From Alphaproteobacteria bacterium (lineage in GTDB: Bacteria; Pseudomonadota; Alphaproteobacteria; ATCC43930; CGMCC-115725): a stretch of DNA of 14,535 nt. The notes beneath the pieces are model-generated. The model searched no databases. It was not told the DNA's origin and saw nothing but the letters and a program-made list of their open reading frames with translations. Within the stretch, counting starts at the first letter, position 1. Each line of letters begins with the position of its first letter. Positions 8,426-14,535 of this stretch are shown here, piece after piece. The stretch spans positions 1-14,535 of the forward strand of contig VAZF01000057.1 of the NCBI GenBank assembly GCA_005888425.1, in the 5' to 3' direction. A program made the translations under genes and the position numbers.

Positions 8426-8439
8426 GGGAGGATGCAGTG
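8426..8439 (+). promoter_or_regulatory. Ribosome binding site that fixes a GTG start
   Basis: GGGAGG at 8426-8431 is followed after five bases by GTG at 8437. An in-frame ATG at 8364 has no Shine-Dalgarno and would put a basic stretch ahead of the signal peptide. The site therefore favours the GTG as the start of the secreted propeller protein. Confidence 0.7.
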
Positions 8440-9867
8440 ATCCGCATTATCTCTTTCTTCGAGGCACTGGCGCTCGCCATCGTCAGCGCTACGGCGTTCG
8501 CTCAGGACAAGCCCGAGGCCAGCAATATGCGCCTTGTCGGCTACAACGATCTGCAAGGGCGCAGTGCCTATCAGCCGTGGATCCATCATCAAGGCGACCG
8601 CTGGATTGCCTATATCGGCCATCACGGCGGAATTCCGGAGAACCAACAGCCTATAAATGCGCTGACGGGACAGGCCGAGTTCAACGGCACCTCGATCATC
8701 GATGTGACCGACCCGGCGCATCCCAAATACCTCGCCCATATCCCGGGCGAGCAAGGCAATTACGAGGCCGGCGGCGCGCAGATGGTGCGGGTCTGCGACG
8801 GCAAGAGCCTCGCCAAGGGCGACCCGAGCGCGGTTTATCTGCTGCGCCCCTTCGGCAATCAGGCGCACGAGATCTGGAACACCGCCGATCCGGCGCACCC
8901 AAAACTCGTCACGCGCATCGTCGAGGGGCTGAAGGGCACGCATAAGAGCTGGTGGGAATGCGACACCGGCATCGCCTATCTCGTTTCCGGTGAGCCCGGC
9001 TGGCGCGTCGCGCGCATGACACAAATCTACGACCTGTCCGATCCGGCACACCCTGTGAAAATTCGGGATTTCGGCCTGCCCGGCCAGCAACCCGGCGCCA
9101 GCGGCGCAACGCCGACGATGCTGCATGGCATGATCTCCTTGCCGCAGGCGAACCGCGTCTATTTCGGCTACGGCACGAACGAGGGCGGGATCCTGCAGAT
9201 CGTGGATCGCGAGAAGCTGATCAACGGCCCGAAAGAACCGACTGACGACAACCTGCGGTACCCCGAGGTCGGCCGTTATCTGATGTCGCCGTTGAACGGC
9301 GCCCACACAACCTTTCCGGTTCTCGAGATGCCGATCGCCGAATTCGCCAAGGATAAGATCGGCAAGGTGCGCAATTTCGTCGTCATCACCGACGAGCAGA
9401 TCCAGAACGAATGCCTGGAGCCGCGCCAATTCGTCTGGTTTGTCGATGTGACAGTGGAGAACCGGCCGGTGTCGGTCGCAACCTGGATGGTGCCGGAAGC
9501 CTCAGGCGATTTCTGCAGCCGCGGCGGCCGCTTCGGGACGCATTCCTCAAACGAGAATATGACGCCGATCTACTACAAGCGGGTCATGTTCTTCGCGCAT
9601 TTCAACGCCGGGGTGCGGGCGCTTGATATCCGCGACCCGTATCGTCCCAAGGAGATCGCGTCATATATCCCGGCGGTGACGGCGAACAGCGATCAGCGCT
9701 GTGCGAAACTCGAGGACGGCCAGCAGCACTGCGCCAAGGTCATCCAGACCAACAATGTCGAGGTCGACGATCGCGGCTACATCTACATCGTCGATCGCGC
9801 CAATAACGGCATGCACATCCTGGAGCTGACCGGCCCCGCGCGCGATGCGGCGAATTTCCCGAAATAG
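8437..9867 (+). CDS. Secreted LVIVD-type beta-propeller protein of unknown function
   Basis: 476 aa from GTG. Residues 1-22 form a Sec signal peptide (IRIISFFEALALAIVSATA, cut after AFA before QDKPE), so the protein is probably periplasmic. The mature part contains at least five blade-like repeats with a 'D-x-x-DPAHPK' core: IIDVTDPAHPKYLAHIPG (87-104), IWNTADPAHPKLVTRI (146-161), IYDLSDPAHPVKIRDFG (197-213), FVDVTVENRPVSVATW (335-350) and ALDIRDPYRPKEIASYIP (395-412), then IVDRANNGMHILEL at the end. This is the pattern of LVIVD-repeat propellers. Six cysteines (120, 175, 326, 360, 422, 432) and many histidines in conserved-looking motifs (WIHH, GHHGG, QAHE, GTHKSWWEC, MLHGM, GTHSSN, FFAHFN) suggest disulfides and possibly a metal or active site. 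It stands alone, divergent from ffs and convergent with a lipoprotein gene. No reaction can be named. Confidence 0.85.
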   Translation: MIRIISFFEALALAIVSATAFAQDKPEASNMRLVGYNDLQGRSAYQPWIHHQGDRWIAYIGHHGGIPENQQPINALTGQAEFNGTSIIDVTDPAHPKYLAHIPGEQGNYEAGGAQMVRVCDGKSLAKGDPSAVYLLRPFGNQAHEIWNTADPAHPKLVTRIVEGLKGTHKSWWECDTGIAYLVSGEPGWRVARMTQIYDLSDPAHPVKIRDFGLPGQQPGASGATPTMLHGMISLPQANRVYFGYGTNEGGILQIVDREKLINGPKEPTDDNLRYPEVGRYLMSPLNGAHTTFPVLEMPIAEFAKDKIGKVRNFVVITDEQIQNECLEPRQFVWFVDVTVENRPVSVATWMVPEASGDFCSRGGRFGTHSSNENMTPIYYKRVMFFAHFNAGVRALDIRDPYRPKEIASYIPAVTANSDQRCAKLEDGQQHCAKVIQTNNVEVDDRGYIYIVDRANNGMHILELTGPARDAANFPK

Positions 9868-9891
9868 CCTAGAGCTGCCGGACGCGGCTTG

Positions 9892-10125
9892 CTACATGCC
9901 GCCGCTGCCGCCGACGCCGCCTTCGGAATTCGGCGGAGCAGGACATTCGCCGGCGAGCAAGACCATCGCGCCGTCGCGCTGGGCCACCCCGTCGTTCCAA
10001 TAGCTTTGCCGCTGGCCCGCTTTCACCGCGCAGACCAGCGCCTGACCGTTCGGTTTCACGGCGAGTTGCTGCGGCGCGCAGCCCAGAAGCAGCGACGCGG
10101 CGAGCGGCGGAATGAGATATCGCAT
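9892..10125 (-). CDS. Small predicted lipoprotein
   Basis: 77 aa. The N-terminus MRYLIPPLAASLLLGCAPQQ is a lipoprotein signal with the lipobox LLGC and modified C16, so the mature protein of about 62 residues is probably membrane-anchored in the periplasm. Two further cysteines (C32 and C61) could form a disulfide. The C-terminus is Pro/Gly-rich (CPAPPNSEGGVGGSGGM). I do not recognise a family. The ATG lies 13 bases after the stop of the MarR gene on the same strand, so the two are probably cotranscribed; a weak AAGG precedes the start. Its 3' end faces that of the propeller gene, 24 bases away. Confidence 0.7.
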   Translation of the reverse strand: MRYLIPPLAASLLLGCAPQQLAVKPNGQALVCAVKAGQRQSYWNDGVAQRDGAMVLLAGECPAPPNSEGGVGGSGGM

Positions 10126-10138
10126 CGGCGCCTTTGCC

Positions 10139-10594
10139 TTACGGCGGCGCCGGCGGCGTGAGCTCGCTGGCTGTCACCTCGCGCAAGAGATCGCGCAAGG
10201 CGGCGGCACGCTCGGCGCCGAACACCTCGTCGAACCGCTGCTGCGCGACTTTCCAGCCCTGGCGCGCGGCGCGCATCCGCGCGGCGCCGGCCGGGGTCAA
10301 CCGCACCTCACGTCGCCGCCGGTCCTTGGGTGAGGCGCCGATCTCGATAAGCCCGTCGCGTTCCAGCGGCAGGATGTTGCGTCCGAGCGTCGTGCGGTCC
10401 ATGACGAGGGCCGCCGCCAACGCGTTTATCGGCATGGGCCCGCTGCGCTGTAGCCGGCCGAGGATCGCGAATTGAGTCGTGCGCAGTCCGCTCGGCGCCA
10501 GCAACTGGTCATAGAATTGCGTGACGTGCCGGGAGGCCTGGCGGATCGCCAGGCAATTGCACAGCAGCGCATTCTGATCGTCGGCGAGGCTCAT
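10139..10594 (-). CDS. MarR-family transcriptional regulator
   Basis: 151 aa, the usual MarR length. Dimeric winged-helix DNA-binding protein, most often a repressor released by a small ligand or by oxidation. Winged helix: LRTTQFAILGRLQRSGPMPI, recognition helix region MDRTTLGRNILPLERDGLI (65-83), and the classic wing DRRRREVRLTPAG (91-103). Two cysteines near the N-terminus (C12 and C14 in LLCNCLAIRQASRH) could be redox-sensing, but this is speculation. The start at 10594 is chosen because the next in-frame start (10645) lies beyond the inverted repeat 10627-10642 and would encode operator sequence. It is divergent from the MATE exporter gene, the usual arrangement for a local regulator, so it probably controls that exporter and itself. 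Confidence 0.9.
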   Translation of the reverse strand: MSLADDQNALLCNCLAIRQASRHVTQFYDQLLAPSGLRTTQFAILGRLQRSGPMPINALAAALVMDRTTLGRNILPLERDGLIEIGASPKDRRRREVRLTPAGAARMRAARQGWKVAQQRFDEVFGAERAAALRDLLREVTASELTPPAPP

Positions 10595-10609
10595 CGAAAA
10601 CTCTGGACT

Positions 10610-10638
10610 GGACAAAGGTGCATATACGCCTACATATA
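10610..10638 (+). promoter_or_regulatory. Candidate promoter of the MATE exporter gene
   Basis: TGGACA (10610-10615) and CATATA (10633-10638) are 17 bases apart. The -35 fits the consensus at 5/6 positions; the -10 fit is moderate. The -10 lies inside the inverted repeat 10627-10642, as expected for repression by the divergent MarR protein. Confidence 0.35.
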
Positions 10639-10642
10639 GGCG
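10627..10642. promoter_or_regulatory. Inverted repeat, probable MarR operator
   Basis: CGCCTA-CATA-TAGGCG is a perfect 6-bp inverted repeat with a 4-base centre, in an AT-richer patch between the divergent marR and MATE genes. Size and position suit a MarR dimer. The site is 32 bases upstream of the marR start and 41 bases upstream of the MATE start, so it could control both. Confidence 0.55.
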
Positions 10643-10683
10643 CATCTGCGCATAATTAAACCCTGGCGCGGCCGGAGCATAGC

Positions 10684-12351
10684 ATGTTGCTCGACGAGAT
10701 GCCCTCCCGGTCCGACCATCCCATCGGCTCCGAGCGGACTGAGGGCAGCCCGGTACCGGGCGACAACCGCGAGGCGGCGAGACTACGCGAGCTCGCGCTC
10801 TGGTACCGCGTGTTCGCGGAGCGCGCCGGAAACCCGACCATCTCGGAGGCGCGGCTGCATATGGCGGAAGAGCTCGAACGGGAAGCCGACCGCGTGCCCC
10901 GGGTGAACGGCGAGTCCCAGCCGGTCGCCGCGGAGAGCGTGGGTGCGCCGCGCGCCATCGACCCGCGCACCCGTCTGCTGCTCGAGGCGCCGATTCTTCC
11001 GACTCTGCTGCGCCTGGCTTGGCCCAACATCGCCGTGATGCTGGTGATGGCCTCGACCGGGCTCATCGAGACCTGGTGGGTGTCGCGGCTCGGCACCGAT
11101 GCCTTGGCTGGGATTGCGCTCGTCTTTCCGCTCTACATGATGATGCAGATGCTGTCGGCCGGTGCGATGGGCGGCGGCATCTCCTCGGCAATTGCCCGGG
11201 CCCTCGGTGGGGGCCGCCGCGCCGATGCGGACGCGCTTGTATTGCATGCGATCGTCATCAACCTGACGATCGGAATCGTGTGTTCGGCCCTGGTGCTGGT
11301 GTTTGGTCCGGTGCTGTACCGGACAATGGGCGGAGAAGGCGCATCGCTAAAAGCAGCGCTCGATTACTCAAATATCGTGTTCGCCGGTACGGTGCTGGTA
11401 TGGCTGATGAACGCGCTGGCGAGCGTCATCCGCGGTAGTGGCAACATGTGGGTCCCTTCGGTGTGGATCTGCGTTGGGGTCGTTCTGCTGGTGCCGTTAT
11501 CGCCGCTCCTGATCTTCGGGCTCGGGCCAGTCCCGGCGCTCGGCATCGCCGGCGCTGGCGCAGCGGTCGTCGCGACCACGGCGCTGACGGCGCTGGCGCT
11601 CGGCTGGTACATCGCGGCCGGGCGTAGTGTCGCGCATTTCCGCTGGGCACGCCTGCGCTGGGCCTCTTTTGCCGACATCCTGCGGGTCGGCGCGGTCGCC
11701 TCGATCAGCACATTTCAAACCAGCCTGGCGGTGCTGTTGACGACGGGATTGGTTGGCGTCGCGGCGGGGCCCGAGGCGATCGCCGGCTATGGCACGGGCA
11801 ACCGCCTCGAATTCCTCCTCGTGCCCTTGGTGTTTGGCCTCGGCGCACCGCTCGTTGCGCTGGTCGGCACCAATATCGGCGCCGGGCAGAAGGAGCGCGC
11901 GTTGCGCATTGCTCTGACCGGTGGCGTCATCGCCTTCGCGCTGTCGGAGGCGATCGGACTCGCCGCCGCGATATGGCCGACCGCGTGGCTCGGCCTCTTT
12001 GATGATCACCCGCGGATGCTCGCGGCCGGCGCCGCCTACCTCCGGCATGTCGGACCGGCTTTCGGATTTTTTGGCCTGGGGCTCTCGCTCTATTTCGCCT
12101 CGCAGGGTGCCGGACGGCTGCTGTGGCCGCTCTCGGCAGGGCTCGTGCGTCTTGTCATCGCGGTTGGCGGCGGCTGGCTCGCCTTCTGGCTGGTCGGCAC
12201 GGTCGATGCGATCTTCGCCGCGTTGGCAGCCGCACTGGTGACCTACGGGGTCATGCTGTCCGCCGCCGTCGCATCCGGCGTCTGGTTCTGGCGTCCGTTG
12301 GGCGCCGTCTTCGCCAACGGGATCTTTGCGCGGCGCGGGCTAGCGCGCTGA
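10684..12351 (+). CDS. MATE-family multidrug exporter with N-terminal helical extension
   Basis: 555 aa. Residues about 98-545 are a MATE transporter: an inner-membrane exporter of about 12 helices, driven by Na+ or H+, that expels cationic drugs or metabolites. The start ILPTLLRLAWPNIAVMLVMA, the helix-2 region LIETWWVSRLGTDALAGIAL, and MGGGISSAIARALGGGRRADAD are typical; the second half begins near ILRVGAVASISTFQTSLAVL and has GTNIGAGQKERA. The first 95 residues are extra compared with the usual 450-460 aa. They contain REAARLRELALWYRVFAERA followed by NP and EARLHMAEELEREADRV, a charged helical hairpin that resembles small stand-alone alphaproteobacterial proteins I recall. The start is supported by GGAG at 10673-10676, upstream of ATG 10684. 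It is divergent from a MarR gene that probably represses it. The substrate is unknown. Confidence 0.92.
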   Translation: MLLDEMPSRSDHPIGSERTEGSPVPGDNREAARLRELALWYRVFAERAGNPTISEARLHMAEELEREADRVPRVNGESQPVAAESVGAPRAIDPRTRLLLEAPILPTLLRLAWPNIAVMLVMASTGLIETWWVSRLGTDALAGIALVFPLYMMMQMLSAGAMGGGISSAIARALGGGRRADADALVLHAIVINLTIGIVCSALVLVFGPVLYRTMGGEGASLKAALDYSNIVFAGTVLVWLMNALASVIRGSGNMWVPSVWICVGVVLLVPLSPLLIFGLGPVPALGIAGAGAAVVATTALTALALGWYIAAGRSVAHFRWARLRWASFADILRVGAVASISTFQTSLAVLLTTGLVGVAAGPEAIAGYGTGNRLEFLLVPLVFGLGAPLVALVGTNIGAGQKERALRIALTGGVIAFALSEAIGLAAAIWPTAWLGLFDDHPRMLAAGAAYLRHVGPAFGFFGLGLSLYFASQGAGRLLWPLSAGLVRLVIAVGGGWLAFWLVGTVDAIFAALAAALVTYGVMLSAAVASGVWFWRPLGAVFANGIFARRGLAR

Positions 12352-12361
12352 CCGGCTCGAA

Positions 12362-12964
12362 TCAGCGATAGGCGCGCAGATTATTGATCTTGCCGAGCGC
12401 GACCCCGCCCCGGTCCAGCTCGGCTATCAGTTTCGCCGCGATCAGATACGGCTCCGCAAAGGCAAATGTCACCGCGTTGCGCCGGTCGGGGCCGATCAGC
12501 GACAGAACCGAGCTGTGGTCAATGACGTAATCCTCGTTGCCCGCGAGCACCTTCCGGTACTCGACGCCCAGCATCTCGGCCGCGGCGGCGATCTGCTCCG
12601 GCGAGCCGCTGAGCCCTAAGAGGCGCTTGTCGAAAGCCGCGGTGAACTCGTTGAGCGCGACGCCGCGATCGCGCTCTGGATCGACGGTAACGAATAAGGG
12701 CTGGATGTAATCGGCGGCCGGCCCGATCTCGGCCAGCGCTTCGACCATCGCGCTCAACGCGGTCGGGCATTGGTCGGCGCAATGCGTGTAGCCGAAATAG
12801 ACCAGGAGAAATTTCTCCGGAAAATCATCCGAGGTGACCGTCTTGCCGTCCGCGTCGGCGAGCACCAACGGATGTTCGAGCACGATCCACTTTTCCTGCG
12901 CTTGTGCAGCGGTGATGAAGGCGGCGAGCAGCACGAACAGCAGAGCGGCCGAGCGCAATTGCAT
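12362..12964 (-). CDS. SCO1/SenC/PrrC family copper-binding protein
   Basis: 200 aa. Periplasmic thioredoxin-fold protein; the family delivers copper to, or reduces, the CuA site of cytochrome c oxidase, and some members act in redox signalling. Residues 1-22 look like a secretion signal (LLFVLLAAFITAAQA before QEKW) and may stay as an anchor. The copper ligands are complete: C62-x3-C66 in YTHCADQCPTA and H150 in VIDHSSVLSLIGPD. VTVDPERD (93-100) is another family hallmark. The start is the ATG at 12964, one base after the selB stop, so translation is probably coupled to selB. It ends tail-to-tail with the MATE gene, ten bases apart. No cytochrome oxidase genes are in the window. Confidence 0.93.
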   Translation of the reverse strand: MQLRSAALLFVLLAAFITAAQAQEKWIVLEHPLVLADADGKTVTSDDFPEKFLLVYFGYTHCADQCPTALSAMVEALAEIGPAADYIQPLFVTVDPERDRGVALNEFTAAFDKRLLGLSGSPEQIAAAAEMLGVEYRKVLAGNEDYVIDHSSVLSLIGPDRRNAVTFAFAEPYLIAAKLIAELDRGGVALGKINNLRAYR

Positions 12965-12965
12965 C

Positions 12966-14535
12966 TTATCCGAACACCGCGGCTGGGCTACGCAGCACCG
13001 TCCGGGCATCGCCGTCGCGGCGCGTGACGCCGATCCGGTCGAGATATTCGAGCACCTCGATTGTCAGATTGCGGCCGATACCGGAGCGGTCCTTGAATTC
13101 GGCCGCGGTGAAGTGGCCTTCCGGCGAAGCTTCGGTCAATTCGCGCGCGATCGCGGCGAGGCGCTCGACCGTCTCGGGCAGGAAGAAGCGGTTGGGTGCG
13201 ACCTGTGCGACCCGGCCAAAACGCTCGATCCGCCGCAAAAAGCGAGTCAGCGGCTCCGGCTGCAATGACAATTCGGCAGCGAGTTCGCGGACCCGCAACG
13301 GCCGCAATTCCGCAGTGGCGAGCAGCGGATGCACTTGCTTCCACAGCCGTTCGTCCTCGCGGCTAAGCCGCGGCTGATGCTCGGCGAGGCGCAATACAGC
13401 GCCATCACGCACGACCTTGCCGGTGCTGTGCAATTGGGCCAACGCGGCGTCGAGCGCTGCTTCCGGCGCCTCGCCGCGCAGCCGCCGAAACAGCACGGCG
13501 CGGGGTGCTCCGAGCGCATCGGCTTGCGCGGCATGCCACTGGCCCAGCGCGGCAAGCAGGCTGTCGCCGAGACGGGCGAGGCGCTCCGCGCCGATCGCGA
13601 TCGCTGTGCTTCCGGAGCCGAGGCGGTGAAAACCTGGCATATCGGCGAGCGCCTCGACGTGGCTTTGCGGCATGTTCCGGACCAGCGCGAAACGCGGCAG
13701 ATCGACAATGCCAGCCGCATCTACGAGCTTCTCAAGCGCATCGCCGGCGTCCGGTTCGGCCAGCGCCGCGAGTGCGGCCAAGCGCTCGGGCCGCGACCGG
13801 CCGCGGCGCGGCGGCAGCGGATCGAGCGCCCGCCCCCCGGCCAACGTGTGCCGCGCGGCGTGATCGCGCAGGATGACGCGGTCGCCCCACAGCGCGCTGA
13901 TCGGCTGTTCGAGATCGAGCTGCACAAAGCCGCTCTCCCCGGGCGCGATGGCGCGGGCGCCCAGCACCGCGGCGCGGCCGACAACGTCCTCGGTGCCGAG
14001 ATGGACATGCACCGGCAGCCCGTCGCGCAGCGGCGCCGGCGCCGCGCGAGACATGCTGAGGTGGCAATCGATGCGGCTCGTCGACAGATGCGCGGGCAGC
14101 CCAACAACCCAATCGCCGCGCCGCGGTTCTCCGCCCTCCGGAAAGTTGCCGGCGAGATTCAAGGCGCAGCGCTCGCCGGCGGCGGCCCGCTCGATCGGGC
14201 GATTATGCGCGTGAACGCCGCGCACCCGGACCTCGATTCCGCGCGGGCTCATAATGAGATGGTCGCCGGGCGTCGCAGCGCCGGCGGCAACCGTGCCGGT
14301 CACGACAAGCCCAATGCCGGACAGCGAAAAGGCGCGGTCGATCGGCATCCGAAAATGCCCCGCCGCCGGCCGAGCGGCGCGCGCGGTATCGGCGATGCGG
14401 GCCGTCCGGCTCAAATGTTCCGACAGTTCCGAGATGCCCTCGCCCGTCACGCTCGACACGGCAAAAATCGGGCTGCCCTCGTAACCCGCTTCGGCAAGCA
14501 ACGCCGCGAGCTCCGTCTCGACCGCGGCGCGTCGC
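12966..14535 (-). CDS. selB: Selenocysteine-specific elongation factor SelB, 5' end outside the window
   Basis: 522 residues are visible and the frame is open to the window edge; roughly the first 110-120 residues with GTPase motifs G1-G4 are missing because the window ends. SelB is a cytosolic GTPase that brings Sec-tRNA to UGA codons marked by a SECIS hairpin. Seen in order: the end of the G domain with the G5-like SSVTG, the EF-Tu-like domain 2 (MPIDRAFSLSGIGLVVTGTV), domain 3, then a long C-terminal region of winged helices. The last of these, FKDRSGIGRNLTIEVLEYLD followed by RIGVTRRDGDAR, is the SECIS-binding unit. This C-terminal region distinguishes SelB from EF-Tu. The stop TAA lies one base before the SCO gene's ATG. 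selA, which usually precedes selB, would lie beyond the right edge. Its presence implies that the organism makes selenoproteins, such as a formate dehydrogenase. Confidence 0.95.
   Translation of the reverse strand, partial: RRAAVETELAALLAEAGYEGSPIFAVSSVTGEGISELSEHLSRTARIADTARAARPAAGHFRMPIDRAFSLSGIGLVVTGTVAAGAATPGDHLIMSPRGIEVRVRGVHAHNRPIERAAAGERCALNLAGNFPEGGEPRRGDWVVGLPAHLSTSRIDCHLSMSRAAPAPLRDGLPVHVHLGTEDVVGRAAVLGARAIAPGESGFVQLDLEQPISALWGDRVILRDHAARHTLAGGRALDPLPPRRGRSRPERLAALAALAEPDAGDALEKLVDAAGIVDLPRFALVRNMPQSHVEALADMPGFHRLGSGSTAIAIGAERLARLGDSLLAALGQWHAAQADALGAPRAVLFRRLRGEAPEAALDAALAQLHSTGKVVRDGAVLRLAEHQPRLSREDERLWKQVHPLLATAELRPLRVRELAAELSLQPEPLTRFLRRIERFGRVAQVAPNRFFLPETVERLAAIARELTEASPEGHFTAAEFKDRSGIGRNLTIEVLEYLDRIGVTRRDGDARTVLRSPAAVFG

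Noticed and set aside
8182..8436. Upstream extension of the propeller protein across the SRP RNA region
   Set aside because: It would read through the opposite strand of ffs and bury the signal peptide; the GTG at 8437 has a good ribosome binding site.
8350..9429. A 359-residue open frame antisense to the propeller gene
   Set aside because: Same effect of high GC; no recognisable domain, whereas the + strand has a signal peptide, a ribosome binding site and repeats.

Overview
The window is GC-rich, has dense short-spaced genes, and reads as chromosomal DNA of an alphaproteobacterium, most likely Hyphomicrobiales (Bradyrhizobium/Rhodopseudomonas-like). This is inferred from the J-domain protein-cobS-cobT order, the ffs-dnaX-ybaB-recR order, the alphaproteobacterial type of DnaX C-terminus, and C/G-rich palindromic repeats of a kind I recall from that group. 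No rRNA, tRNA, CRISPR array, transposase or phage gene was seen.

Layout. (1) 1-1710: groEL, complete except for the first two bases of its start codon, closed by a strong intrinsic terminator. (2) 1865-5435, + strand: a small zinc-site/J-domain protein (probably leaderless), then cobS and cobT, the AAA+ and VWA subunits of aerobic cobaltochelatase. The large subunit CobN is not in the window. (3) 5442-8286, - strand: the SRP RNA gene ffs, then dnaX, ybaB and recR as a tightly packed replication/repair block. dnaX is split in two frames at about 7218-7250 and appears to lack roughly 30 residues of its collar domain. A palindromic repeat sits inside its linker, and another repeat piece has rewritten the end of ybaB. 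(4) 8437-9867, + strand: a secreted LVIVD-type beta-propeller protein. (5) 9892-12351: a divergent pair, a MarR regulator (with a small lipoprotein gene behind it) and a MATE exporter. They are separated by an inverted repeat that looks like a shared operator, and the MATE protein carries an unusual N-terminal helical domain. (6) 12362-14535, - strand: selB (5' part beyond the window edge) followed after one base by a SCO1/SenC copper protein.

Most genes are conserved housekeeping or cofactor genes. I do not see a clear unknown multi-gene system such as a defence island or biosynthetic cluster. The points most worth attention are the damaged or split dnaX, the two repeat-derived changes to coding sequence, the fused domain on the MATE exporter with its MarR operator, the His/Cys-rich propeller protein, and the J-domain protein tied to the cobaltochelatase genes.
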